From NCBI GenBank assembly GCA_947258885.1, contig CAMYKD010000034.1, positions 1 to 38,125 on the forward strand: a stretch of 38,125 bases of DNA. Direction: 5' to 3'. The DNA comes from an uncultured Kiloniellales bacterium. GTDB lineage: Bacteria > Pseudomonadota > Alphaproteobacteria > Kiloniellales > JAKSDN01. The stretch's first letter is position 1, and the number at the start of each line of letters is the position of its first letter. Position numbers and translations under genes: made by a program. Below, piece by piece: positions 18,091 to 25,988 of the stretch. The notes under the pieces were generated by a model. The model was not told where the DNA came from and ran no database searches. It saw only the letters and a list, made by a program, of their open reading frames with translations.

Positions 18091-19547
18091 TCCGTGACGA
18101 TCTTGACGGTCCGGCCGGGCCTGATCAGGTCCTTTTCGTTAAGGCCGTTCAGGACCAGGAAGCGCTGGAGGCGGTAGCTCTCGAAGGCCATGCGGCCGGA
18201 AATGCCGCTCAGCGTGTCCCCGGGCCGAACGCGGTAGAGGTGCAGCCGGCGCGGTTTGATCTGCGCCGCCTCGCCCGGGCTCAGCCGATGGAAGCTGTAG
18301 GTCGTGCGCTTGAACCCCTCGGCCAAGGCACCAGTCAGCTTGGGCGGCGACACGAAGCGGAAGCGGTAGACCGAGTCGGCGTCGTCCTGGATGGCGACCA
18401 AGCGGAAATCGAGCGTGCCCTGCCTGCCACGCACTCGGGTCTGTGCCGTCGCGGCGGCCAGGCCGTTGACGGTGATCGTTTCCACGTCCCGAAGGGTCGC
18501 GTCCTTGGCCCAGTCCCGGATGAGATAGTCGGTTATCGAGACGCCTGCGCCTTTGGGCGCCCGGTCGAAAACGATGGCCGCGCCCTCTGGCCCCCGGGCG
18601 GCCACCTGCTTGGGGCCGTTGAGCAGGTGGAAGCCGTCGGGAACCTCGAAGGCGAAGCGAAGGTCGGGGTGCAGGAACCGCCGGCCTCGAATGACCCCCT
18701 GCTTCGGATCGTCGCCGTACAGCAGGCCGTCGACCTTGCCGAGGTAGAGGTCGCGCGCGATCAGCGGATCGGCCACGGGCTTGGCGCCCGCCGCACGGAT
18801 CGCCAGCTCGATCCGCTCGGCCGTGCGCGGATGGGTCTGCAGCAGGCTGAACTCGTCGGCCTTGCCGGGGCGGCCCTGGATCTCCGCCTCCAGGCGGCTG
18901 TGCGCCTGAAGGCGGGTCAGGAAGCTGGCCATCGCCTGGGGTCGGTAGCCGACCCGCGACAGGTAGCGCACGCCGAGCAGGTCGGCCTCGTGTTCCTGGT
19001 CGCGCGACCAGCTGCGCACGAACAGCATCGCGCCCGTCCCGGCGATATCCGCCGCCTCGCCGCCAAGCAGCAGCCCCGCGCCCAAGGCACCGCCCTGGGC
19101 GAGGATGGTGTGGCCATAGCGCTCGGCGGTGTGGCGGGCGGTGACGTGGCCGATCTCGTGCGCCAGCACGCCGGCCAGCTCGGCCTCGTCGTCGGCCAGG
19201 GCGAGCAGGCCGCGGGTTACGTAGACGTAGCCGCCGGGCAAGGCGAAGGCGTTGACGATCGGCGAGTCGAGCACGGTGAAGGTGAACGCGAGGTCCGGCA
19301 TTTCCGAGGTGCGGGCGAGCAGCTTGCCCAGGCTGGAGACGTAGCGGGCCAAGGCCGGGTCGTCGTAGGCGCCGCCGAACTCCTTCTGGACCTTCTTGTC
19401 CTCCTTGAATCCCAGCGCGGCCTCTTTCTCGGGCGTGAGCCCGCCGGTGAAGATGGTGCGCCCGGTTGCCGGGGCCACCGCGCAGGCGGCCAAGACCGGC
19501 AACAGCAGGATCAGCGCGGCGGCACGGCGGAATCTTCGAGCGGTCAT
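18087..19547 (-). CDS. M48 family metalloprotease lipoprotein with C-terminal LysM domain
   Basis: A 486-residue lipoprotein protease of the BepA/LoiP-like M48 type. The signal ends in the lipobox LAAC (Cys22). The zinc motif is HEIGH (His130, Glu131, His134) with the third ligand Glu187 in EHEADLLG. A linker domain follows (about 230-430), and the C-terminus is a LysM module (about 437-484; YRVRPGDTLSGISGRMAF...VLNGLNEKDLIRPG) that should bind peptidoglycan. The predicted place is the periplasm, anchored by lipid to a membrane and by LysM to the wall; outer-membrane protein quality control is the family role. It overlaps both neighbours by four bases. Confidence 0.92.
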   Translation of the reverse strand: MTARRFRRAAALILLLPVLAACAVAPATGRTIFTGGLTPEKEAALGFKEDKKVQKEFGGAYDDPALARYVSSLGKLLARTSEMPDLAFTFTVLDSPIVNAFALPGGYVYVTRGLLALADDEAELAGVLAHEIGHVTARHTAERYGHTILAQGGALGAGLLLGGEAADIAGTGAMLFVRSWSRDQEHEADLLGVRYLSRVGYRPQAMASFLTRLQAHSRLEAEIQGRPGKADEFSLLQTHPRTAERIELAIRAAGAKPVADPLIARDLYLGKVDGLLYGDDPKQGVIRGRRFLHPDLRFAFEVPDGFHLLNGPKQVAARGPEGAAIVFDRAPKGAGVSITDYLIRDWAKDATLRDVETITVNGLAAATAQTRVRGRQGTLDFRLVAIQDDADSVYRFRFVSPPKLTGALAEGFKRTTYSFHRLSPGEAAQIKPRRLHLYRVRPGDTLSGISGRMAFESYRLQRFLVLNGLNEKDLIRPGRTVKIVTE

Positions 19548-20338
19548 GGCGCGAGCACCTCGATCTGTTCCGAATGGGTGACTTCGATCATGGGACCGTT
19601 GTAGGACTTCAGCCAGCCCCTGACCCGCAGACGGGTCCCCTGGTAGTCGCGCGGGTCGATGCCCTCGGCCTCGAAGCGGCGGCGCACCTCGGGCGCCAGG
19701 GTGACCGTGAAGTCCTCGCGCCAGTCGGCGCCGAAGTTGAGATAAGCGCGCCCGCGCACCACCGCGGCCTCGAGGACGCGGCCCTCGACCAGCTGAAAGG
19801 TGCCCAGGTGCCCGCCGGCGGCTTCCGCGGCGCGGATCGCATAGAAGGGGTTCGTCCAGATGCCGCGCCGGTCCGCCCGCGCCGCCCGCTCAAGCGCCAG
19901 CATCTCGGCAACCAGGGCGCGGTTGTCGGCGAAGCTGTAGACCCGCGCCATGCCCTGCTCCAGCAGCGCCCCCTGGATCCAGCGCTCCGCGCCCTCGTCC
20001 TCGGGTGCATAGAGATGGGCCAGCAGCCGGCCGTGCCGGTCCATGCGCCGCCCGCCGTAGGCCAGCCTGAGCGGCCGCCCCAGGGCGAGCGCGCCGAGCG
20101 CCGCCTTGGCCTCCTCGGCGAGCGGCCAGGTCTCGAAGTTGGGTCGGCCGAGCGGCAGCTTGGGTGCCTGGATGCCGACCAGGCGCACCTGACGGCCGTC
20201 TTCCAGCACCAGGGTGTCGCCGTCGACGATCTCCGTAGCCCGCGCGGTCTCGCCGGCCGGTGCCCCGGCTTCGACCTGGGCCGCCGTTGGCACGATCGCC
20301 AGAAGCGAAAGCAGAAGATGGACGAGCAAGACCCGCAT
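19544..20338 (-). CDS. exported staphylococcal-nuclease-like (SNase fold) protein, altered active site
   Basis: A 264-residue protein with a signal peptide (MRVLLVHLLLSLLAIVPTAAQ) and an SNase/thermonuclease domain (about 34-155). Aligning to staphylococcal nuclease, Arg35 corresponds to Arg52 (QVRLVGIQAPK) and Arg87 to Arg104 (MDRHGRLLAHLY). The metal ligand Asp40 is Gln57 and the general base Glu43 is Lys60. Nuclease activity is thus doubtful. A second domain (about 165-264) is OB-like (RVRGWLKSYNGPMIEVTHSEQIEVL). The stop overlaps the protease start (ATGA). I use ATG 20338 since the upstream extension lacks signal character. It may bind nucleic acid or another periplasmic ligand. Confidence 0.82.
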   Translation of the reverse strand: MRVLLVHLLLSLLAIVPTAAQVEAGAPAGETARATEIVDGDTLVLEDGRQVRLVGIQAPKLPLGRPNFETWPLAEEAKAALGALALGRPLRLAYGGRRMDRHGRLLAHLYAPEDEGAERWIQGALLEQGMARVYSFADNRALVAEMLALERAARADRRGIWTNPFYAIRAAEAAGGHLGTFQLVEGRVLEAAVVRGRAYLNFGADWREDFTVTLAPEVRRRFEAEGIDPRDYQGTRLRVRGWLKSYNGPMIEVTHSEQIEVLAP

Positions 20339-20410
20339 GGCCGCATCATAGTGGCAGTTGCTCCTAGGGGATACGCGGCAAGAGCGTCTGAGCATCCCCG
20401 CGCAACGCGC

Positions 20411-21199
20411 TCAGACCCGGCGGGTGTGCCAGGGGGCGAACCAGTCGAGGCTTCCGGCTGTCGTGCCGGTCGGGCGGTACTCGGCGCCGACCCAGCCGCC
20501 ATAGCCCAGCGCGTCGAGCGCGGCGAAGACGGCGGCGAAGTTGATCTCGCCGGTTCCCGGCTCGTGGCGGCCGGGGGTGTCGGCGAACTGGACATGCGCG
20601 ATGCGCGGCAGGTGGCGCTCGAGTGCCGGGATCAGGTCGCCCTGCATGACTTGGCGATGGTAGAGGTCGAACTGCAGCTTCAGGTTTTCGGCCCCGGCCC
20701 GGTCGATCGCCTCGAGCGCGTCCTCGGTGGTCTGGAGCAGGAAGCCCGGGTTGTCGCGCCCGTTGGCCGGCTCGACCATCACGGTGACGTCCTCGCGCGC
20801 GAAGGCCTCGGCGGCGAGGCGCAGGTTGTCGATCAGCACGGCGCGGCAGGCCGCCGGTTCGGTGCCCTCGGGCACCCGGCCGGCCAGCACGTTGACCCGG
20901 GCGGCGCCGAGCGCCCTGCAATAGGCGAGCGCCCGGTCGATCCCGGCGCGGAACTCCGCCTCGCGCCCGGGCAGGGCCGCGATGCCGAGCTCCCCGGCCG
21001 CCAGGTCGCCGGCCGGCAGGTTGATCAGCACGACCTCGACCCCCGCCGCCCGCGCCCTTTGCGCGACCGTTTCGGGCGGATGGTCGTAGGGGAACTGGAT
21101 GTCGACCCCGGCGAAGCCCAAGTCCGCCGCCGCCGCGAAGCGGTCGAGGAAGACGTGTTCGTGCAGCATGAAGCTGACGTTGATCGAAAAGCGCGGCAT
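20411..21199 (-). CDS. hyi: hydroxypyruvate isomerase family protein
   Basis: A 262-residue TIM-barrel enzyme of the Hyi/OtnI family, interconverting hydroxypyruvate and tartronate semialdehyde in glyoxylate or related sugar-acid metabolism. The two catalytic acids are Glu143 (MVEPANGRDNPGFLL) and Glu240 (GAEYRPTGTTAGSLDW). Metal-site motifs are DLYHRQVMQGDL and HVQFADTPGRHEPGTGEINF. GAGGA precedes ATG 21199. The gene is complete and ends 72 bases before the SNase-like gene on the same strand, so it could be the first gene of that transcript, although the function is unrelated. OtnI-type substrates are also possible. Confidence 0.88.
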   Translation of the reverse strand: MPRFSINVSFMLHEHVFLDRFAAAADLGFAGVDIQFPYDHPPETVAQRARAAGVEVVLINLPAGDLAAGELGIAALPGREAEFRAGIDRALAYCRALGAARVNVLAGRVPEGTEPAACRAVLIDNLRLAAEAFAREDVTVMVEPANGRDNPGFLLQTTEDALEAIDRAGAENLKLQFDLYHRQVMQGDLIPALERHLPRIAHVQFADTPGRHEPGTGEINFAAVFAALDALGYGGWVGAEYRPTGTTAGSLDWFAPWHTRRV

Positions 21200-21350
21200 G
21201 CGGTTCGTCGTCCTCGCCCGACTCGGCGGGCCGAAGCTAGCACGAAGGCCGCGCCGGTGGGAGGGGCCGGTGTGAGCCGCGGCCCGAGGGCGTTGGCGGG
21301 ACGCCGTGCTTGCGCTATAGGGGTGCGGCCTTGATTTTCGGGAGGACGCG

Positions 21351-22301
21351 ATGGCCGCCGAGGACCTGTTTCCGCCGATCGAGCCCAGCCAGACCGGCCG
21401 GCTGGAGCCGGACGGGCGCCATGCCGTCTACTGGGAGGTCTCGGGCAACCCGGCGGGCCGGCCCGTCGTCTTCCTGCACGGCGGGCCCGGCGCGGGCGCT
21501 TCGGCCGACCACCGCCGCTTCTTCGACCCGGCGCACTACCGCATCGTGGTCTTCGACCAGCGCGGCGCCGGCCGCTCGACGCCGCTGGGCGAGCTCTCCG
21601 ACAACACGACGGGGCACTTGATCGCCGACATGGAGCGGCTGCGCGAAGCCCTGGGCATCGACCGCTGGCAGGTGTTCGGCGGCTCCTGGGGCTCGACCCT
21701 GGCGCTCGCCTATGCCCAGGCGCACCCGGAGAAAGTCGCGGCCCTGGTCCTGCGCGGCATCTTCCTGTGCCGCCGGTCCGAGATCGACTGGTTCCTCTAC
21801 GGCATGCGCCAGATCTTCCCGGAGACCTGGCGGACCTTCGCCGGGTTCCTGCCCGAGGCGGAGCGCGGCGACATCCTGGCGGCCTACCACCGGCGGCTGA
21901 TCGACCCGGATCCGGCGGTGCACCTGCCGGCGGCGCGCGCCTGGAGCACCTACGAGGGCGCCTGCTCGACCCTGCTGCCCAGCCCCGAGACCGTGGCCGC
22001 CTTCGGCACCGACCGCATGGCGCTTGGCCTGGCGCGGATCGAGGCGCACTACTTCGCGAACGACATCTTCCTGCCCGAGAACGCGCTCTTGGAGGGCGTG
22101 GACGGCATCCGTGCCATTCCGACCGTCATCGTCCAGGGCCGCTACGACGTGGTCTGTCCGATCGCCACCGCCGACGAGCTGCACCGCGCCTGGCCCGAGG
22201 CCGAGTACCGGGTGGTCCCGGATGCCGGCCACTCGGCCATGGAGCCCGGAATCCGCCGCGCGCTGGTCGCCGCGACAAACCGCTTCAAGGACGCGGTGTG
22301 A
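21351..22301 (+). CDS. pip: proline iminopeptidase
   Basis: A 316-residue alpha/beta hydrolase of peptidase family S33 that removes N-terminal proline from peptides in the cytosol. Oxyanion motif HGGPGAG (43-49), nucleophile Ser112 in GGSWGS, Asp266 in GRYDVVCP and His294 in DAGHSAMEPG form the catalytic set. FDQRGAGRSTP is diagnostic for the family. GGGAGGA precedes ATG 21351. Its stop overlaps the GTG start of the following pagL-like gene (GTGA), so the two are coupled although one is cytosolic and the other outer-membrane. It is divergent from hydroxypyruvate isomerase. Confidence 0.94.
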   Translation: MAAEDLFPPIEPSQTGRLEPDGRHAVYWEVSGNPAGRPVVFLHGGPGAGASADHRRFFDPAHYRIVVFDQRGAGRSTPLGELSDNTTGHLIADMERLREALGIDRWQVFGGSWGSTLALAYAQAHPEKVAALVLRGIFLCRRSEIDWFLYGMRQIFPETWRTFAGFLPEAERGDILAAYHRRLIDPDPAVHLPAARAWSTYEGACSTLLPSPETVAAFGTDRMALGLARIEAHYFANDIFLPENALLEGVDGIRAIPTVIVQGRYDVVCPIATADELHRAWPEAEYRVVPDAGHSAMEPGIRRALVAATNRFKDAV

Positions 22302-22822
22302 GGGCCGGCCTCGGCCGGCGGGCGCCGCGCGCGGTCTGGACCGCAGTGGCTGTCTGGCTGCTGCTCTTCTCGTCGGCTCGGGCCGACGAAAGCGACCCCG
22401 CGCTGCTCGCCCTTGGCGTCGGCTACTACGACCTCAATTTGCGCGACGACGAGGCGGCCGACTTCCGCCTGGAGTACCGTTCCGACCTAGCGCTCTGGAT
22501 CGTCAAGCCCTGGGTCGGCCTGGAGGTCACCAGCGACGGTGCGGTCTATGGCCTGGGCGGCATCCTGGCCGACATCGCGCTGGGGCCCAACGTCCGCCTG
22601 ACGCCCAGCGTCGGCGTCGGCGCCTACCACGACGGCGGCGGCAAGGACCTGGGCCACACGGTCGAGTTCCGCAGCCAGATCGAGCTCGCCTATCGTTTCG
22701 AGGGCGGCCCGCGCCTGGGCCTCGCCTTCGGCCACATCTCCAACGCCTCGCTGGGCGACGACAACCCCGGCACCGAAATCCTCACGATCTACTATATGAT
22801 TCCGCTCGAAAGCCTGTTTTGA
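22298..22822 (+). CDS. pagL: PagL-type lipid A 3-O-deacylase (acyloxyacyl hydrolase family)
   Basis: A 174-residue outer-membrane beta-barrel protein. The signal peptide runs to ARA (29) and alternating polar/hydrophobic strands follow. The PagL catalytic set is intact with the right spacing: His146 and Ser148 in FGHISNASLG, and Glu160 in NPGTEILTIYY (H-x-S, then 12 residues to Glu). The protein ends in Phe, the usual outer-membrane insertion signal. PagL removes the 3-position acyl chain from lipid A. GTG 22298 overlaps the pip stop; no other start leaves the signal peptide intact. Confidence 0.87.
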   Translation: MRAGLGRRAPRAVWTAVAVWLLLFSSARADESDPALLALGVGYYDLNLRDDEAADFRLEYRSDLALWIVKPWVGLEVTSDGAVYGLGGILADIALGPNVRLTPSVGVGAYHDGGGKDLGHTVEFRSQIELAYRFEGGPRLGLAFGHISNASLGDDNPGTEILTIYYMIPLESLF

Positions 22823-22876
22823 GCAAACAAGCCCATGCAAAGGGGCCGGACCCGCGCAGCAGCAGCCTTCCCGCCC

Positions 22877-22905
22877 TTGGGTTTCGGCCCTTAAGCGCGT
22901 ATATA
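22877..22905 (+). promoter_or_regulatory. putative sigma-70 promoter of tRNA-Arg
   Basis: TTGGGT (22877-22882) and TATATA (22900-22905) with a 17-base spacer lie just before the tRNA, which would begin about 13 bases after the -10 element. The position fits a dedicated tRNA promoter. Confidence 0.5.
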
Positions 22906-22917
22906 GAACCCGGCAGC

Positions 22918-22994
22918 GGCCCCGTAGCTCAGCTGGATAGAGCGACAGATTCCTAATCTGTAGGTCACAGGTTCGAATCCTGTCGGGGTCGCCA
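22918..22994 (+). tRNA. trnR: tRNA-Arg (anticodon CCU)
   Basis: A 77-base cloverleaf. The acceptor stem is GGCCCCG / CGGGGTC with one G-T pair, followed by discriminator G and an encoded CCA (22992-22994). The D arm is GCTC...GAGC. The anticodon stem ACAGA / TCTGT holds the loop TTCCTAA, giving anticodon CCT (22952-22954), which reads AGG. The T arm is ACAGG TTCGAAT CCTGT. No integrase or duplicated 3' end is seen nearby, so the tRNA does not appear to host an island here. Confidence 0.97.
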
Positions 22995-23110
22995 ATTTTC
23001 AGCATGCACAGGAAGTCCGGCGCCGGCATCTAGCCGGCTGGGTGTTCGATAGTGCTGGTCGGAAGAGGGGGCGGGGGCCGTCGGGCCCAGCCGATCATGG
23101 CAAGGTGGTC

Positions 23111-23136
23111 GGGCCGCCCGAAGGAACGGGCGGCCC
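23111..23136 (-). terminator. strong hairpin downstream of the cold-shock gene
   Basis: GGGCCGCCCG (23111-23120) and CGGGCGGCCC (23127-23136) form a perfect 10-bp stem with a 6-base loop, 15 bases past the csp stop. No T-run follows on either strand, so it is either a stem-only terminator or a 3' stabiliser. Confidence 0.55.
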
Positions 23137-23151
23137 TCTCGAAGCAAGGCG

Positions 23152-23355
23152 TCAAGCGGCCTGGAGGTTGACCGCCTTGGGGCCGCGCTGGTCCTGCTGG
23201 ACCTCGAAGCGGACCTCCTGGCCCTCGGTCAGGTGGCCCAGGGTCGAGCGCTCGACGGCCGAGATGTGTACGAAGACGTCCTTCGAACCGTCGGCCGGCT
23301 GGATGAAGCCGAAGCCCTTTGTGGTGTTGAAGAACTTTACGGTACCTGTGGTCAT
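23152..23355 (-). CDS. cspA: cold-shock protein (CspA family)
   Basis: A 67-residue single cold-shock domain. RNP1 is KGFGFI (13-18) and RNP2 is VFVHIS (27-32); the start [17 protein letters not shown] is typical. It is an OB-fold single-strand nucleic-acid binder, acting as an RNA chaperone. The ribosome site AGGA lies in the loop of a short hairpin (23362-23374), and a larger hairpin lies further upstream (23383-23407). This leader may tune translation with temperature, as in other csp genes, but cold induction of this copy cannot be judged from sequence. Confidence 0.95.
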   Translation of the reverse strand: MTTGTVKFFNTTKGFGFIQPADGSKDVFVHISAVERSTLGHLTEGQEVRFEVQQDQRGPKAVNLQAA

Positions 23356-23361
23356 TTACGT

Positions 23362-23407
23362 GTATTCCTAATACTGAAGTTCCCGCGGAAGCACTGCGCT
23401 TCGGCGG
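23362..23407 (-). promoter_or_regulatory. structured leader of the cold-shock gene
   Basis: Two inverted repeats lie in the region before cspA. GTATT / AATAC (23362-23366 and 23370-23374) places the AGG of the ribosome site in a three-base loop. CCGC-G-GAAGC / GCTTC-G-GCGG (23383-23407) has a five-base loop and one mismatch. A thermosensing role is inferred by analogy with other cold-shock mRNAs. Confidence 0.35.
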
Positions 23408-23569
23408 GGCAAGGGTGCATACTTTGGGGGAGATACTCTTTAAGACGCGGTGCGGCTACACGAGATCTGCCGGCTTCCGATATGCAGCCGTCACAAGCGC
23501 TTAGGTAGGGCCTGCGGGCCGCCGATGCAAGGCTCCTGCTGTCTCGCGTTCCATGCCATACTCCCCGCC

Positions 23570-24847
23570 ATGCCCGCCCTCGCAGGATTCGCGCGTATCG
23601 CCCGCGCGCTCAGGACCCCGAACTACCGCATCTACGTCGCCGGCAACTCGGTCTCGCTGGTCGGTACCTGGATGCAGCGCGTGGCGGTCGGCTGGCTGAC
23701 TTGGCAGCTCACGGAATCGGGTGCCTGGCTGGGCGCGATGGCCTTCGCGGACCTCTTCCCGACCGTGGTGATCGGGCTCTTCGCCGGGGCGGCGGCCGAC
23801 CGCTGGGACCGGCGCCGGGCGCTCAGGCTCGGCCAGTCGATCATGCTGGCCCAGGCGCTCGTGCTCTTCGCCCTCACCGCCTCCGGCCTGATCACCATAT
23901 GGCTGCTCCTGGCGCTCACCCTGTTCAACGGCGTGGTCATCGCCTTCAACCAGCCGACCCGCCTGGCGCTGATCCCCAGCCTGGTGGCGCGCGACGATCT
24001 GGCGGCGGCGGTCGCGACCAATTCGATCATCTTCAATTCGGCGCGTTTCGTCGGGCCCGCGGCGGCCGGCGTGGTCATCGTGACCGGCGGCGTGGCCGCC
24101 GCCTTCGCGGCCAACGCGGCCTGCACCGCGGTGCTCGTCCTGGCGCTGTCGCGCATCCATCTGGCCCCGGACGAGGGCAAGGGAGCGGTGCACCGCGGCA
24201 ATCTCCTCGCCGAGGTTGCCGAGGGCGTGGGCTACGCCGCGCGCCATCCGGGCATCGCGCCGCTGCTGCTGCTCCTGCTGGCGGTCGGCCTTTGCGCCCG
24301 GCCCTTTGTCGAATTGCTGCCCGGCTTCGCCGACGCGGTCTTCGAGGCCGGAGCGGAAGGACTCGCGACGATGACCTCGACCGTGGGGCTGGGCGCGATC
24401 CTGGGCGGGCTGTGGCTGGCCCGGCGCGACGGACATCGTGGGCTTACCCCGGTGGCGCTTGCCAGCCCGCTCGTCCTGGCGATGGCGCTTGCCGGTTTCG
24501 TCTCGAGCGAGCGCCTGTGGCTCGCGCTGCCGGCCCTGGCGGTGGCCGGCTTCGCCATGGTGGCCGGCGGCGTCGGCACCCAGACCCTGCTGCAACTCGC
24601 GGTCGAGGGACGCCTGCGCGGCCGGGTGCTGGCGCTCTACGGGCTCATCTTCCGCGGCGGCCCGGCGCTGGGCGCGCTGGCCATGGGCGCGCTCTCCGAG
24701 GTCTACGGCCTGCGCCTGCCGCTCGCCGCCGGCGCTTGCCTCGCGGCCCTGGCCGGGGTCGCGGCCTGGACGCGGAGAAGCACGATCGCCACGGCGCTCG
24801 AGCCGTCGGAGCAAGCTGCCGGTCTGGAGGGCGCACCGGGGTCCTGA
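23570..24847 (+). CDS. MFS transporter (EntS-like, MFS_3 type)
   Basis: A 425-residue protein with about 12 predicted membrane segments. The N-terminal part is typical of the EntS/MFS_3 exporter group: RALRTPNYRIYVAGNSVSLVGTWMQRVAVGWLTWQLT, then the loop motif GAAADRWDRRRALRLGQ (a variant of the MFS A motif), and NQPTRLALIPSLV. Family members export siderophores or small molecules; the substrate is not known here. The frame opens earlier, but ATG 23570 starts right before the family sequence. It is separated from cspA by a divergent gap and converges with the next gene, five bases apart. Confidence 0.87.
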   Translation: MPALAGFARIARALRTPNYRIYVAGNSVSLVGTWMQRVAVGWLTWQLTESGAWLGAMAFADLFPTVVIGLFAGAAADRWDRRRALRLGQSIMLAQALVLFALTASGLITIWLLLALTLFNGVVIAFNQPTRLALIPSLVARDDLAAAVATNSIIFNSARFVGPAAAGVVIVTGGVAAAFAANAACTAVLVLALSRIHLAPDEGKGAVHRGNLLAEVAEGVGYAARHPGIAPLLLLLLAVGLCARPFVELLPGFADAVFEAGAEGLATMTSTVGLGAILGGLWLARRDGHRGLTPVALASPLVLAMALAGFVSSERLWLALPALAVAGFAMVAGGVGTQTLLQLAVEGRLRGRVLALYGLIFRGGPALGALAMGALSEVYGLRLPLAAGACLAALAGVAAWTRRSTIATALEPSEQAAGLEGAPGS

Positions 24848-24852
24848 ACCTG

Positions 24853-25986
24853 CTACCAGCCGTTCGCGCGCTCCCAGCGGGCGATCGCCTCGGGGCCGCC
24901 ATCGACGACGTGATAGACCCCGTGCGCCGCGGCGGTGATGCAGGCGTGGTTGGGCAGGATCCGCACCTTGGAGCCGATCGGCAGTGTGTCGTAGGGCGGC
25001 GCGCCCTCCGCGGCCGCGATCAGGCCGTGCTCCTGGTGCACCTCGGCGACGTAGAGGCCGTCGATGGGCCGGGTCGTTTCGGCCGGGCAGACCAGGCCGT
25101 AGCCGACATGGCTCATGAAGGCACCGGCACTGACGTCCTTCGAAAGCGCCAGGGCGCCGGCGTCGATCAGCACTCGGCCGGCCCGCCGGTTGTGGCCGAT
25201 CACCGAGGCCAGCACCGAGACCGCGATGTCCTCGATCACGCAGGCGCCGATGCCGACCTGGTCCAGGTCGAAGAAGACGTAGACCCCAGGGCGCAACTCG
25301 GTGACGCCCTCGAGGCTCTCGGCGTAGACCGCGGTCGGCGTCGAGCCGGCGCTCACCACCGGGCAGGGCAGGCCGGCCTCCCTTAGCCGCCGAGCCGCCA
25401 GCGCGGCCCCGGCGCGCTCGGCCTCGGCCACGGCGCGGATCTCGGCCACGCTCCGGCAGTCATAGGACTGCCCGGCGTGGGTCAACACGCCTTCGAGCGC
25501 CAGGCCCGCCGCGGCCTCGATCGCGCGGCCCAGGTCGAGCAGCTCGCCGGACTCGGGCAGGACGCCGCCCCGCAAGCCGCCGGTGTCGACCTCGATCAGC
25601 AGGCGGAAGACGCTGTCCAGGCCCCCGGCCCGCTCGGCCGCGCCGGCGACCGCCTCGGCACTGTCGGCGATCAGGGTCAGGCGCGCGCCATTGCGCTCGA
25701 GGGCCGCGACCTCGCCCAGCTTGGCCGGCACGATGCCGACGGCATAGGTGATGTCGCGGAAGCCGCGCGCGGCGAAGTAGCGCGCCTCGGCCAGGGTCGA
25801 GACCGTGATGCCGCCGAACTGTCCGGCGGTGGCGAGCTTGGCCACCTCGGCCGACTTGGCGGTCTTGAGGTGCGGGCGCAGACGAACGCCGTGGCCCGCC
25901 ATGCGCGCGGCCATGGCCGCGCAGTTCCGGGCCAGCACGGCGCGGTCCAGGATCAGCGCGGGGGTTCCGAGGTCGGCGATCCGCAT
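24853..25986 (-). CDS. D-threonine aldolase / D-serine dehydratase-like fold-III PLP enzyme
   Basis: A 377-residue protein with an alanine-racemase-type N-terminal barrel and a C-terminal D-serine dehydratase-like domain. The PLP lysine is Lys41 in LRPHLKTAKS. The metal-binding pair His347 and Cys349 (PNHACIT) match the zinc site of eukaryotic D-serine dehydratase, while many D-threonine aldolases have His-x-Asp; activity toward D-threonine, D-serine or beta-hydroxy-D-amino acids is possible. THAGQSYD and SAGSTPTA are family motifs. It starts two bases after the lipoprotein stop, making it the last gene of the pncA-mla operon, an unusual partner for lipid transport. Confidence 0.88.
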   Translation of the reverse strand: MRIADLGTPALILDRAVLARNCAAMAARMAGHGVRLRPHLKTAKSAEVAKLATAGQFGGITVSTLAEARYFAARGFRDITYAVGIVPAKLGEVAALERNGARLTLIADSAEAVAGAAERAGGLDSVFRLLIEVDTGGLRGGVLPESGELLDLGRAIEAAAGLALEGVLTHAGQSYDCRSVAEIRAVAEAERAGAALAARRLREAGLPCPVVSAGSTPTAVYAESLEGVTELRPGVYVFFDLDQVGIGACVIEDIAVSVLASVIGHNRRAGRVLIDAGALALSKDVSAGAFMSHVGYGLVCPAETTRPIDGLYVAEVHQEHGLIAAAEGAPPYDTLPIGSKVRILPNHACITAAAHGVYHVVDGGPEAIARWERANGW

Positions 25987-25988
25987 CG

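Noticed and set aside
18063-19604. 513-codon open frame on the plus strand opposite the M48 protease
   Set aside because: Antisense shadow of a well-supported lipoprotein protease; no ribosome site or recognisable domain.
22918-22994. tRNA-Arg as a possible integration site
   Set aside because: No integrase, no duplicated tRNA 3' end and no change in gene character downstream.
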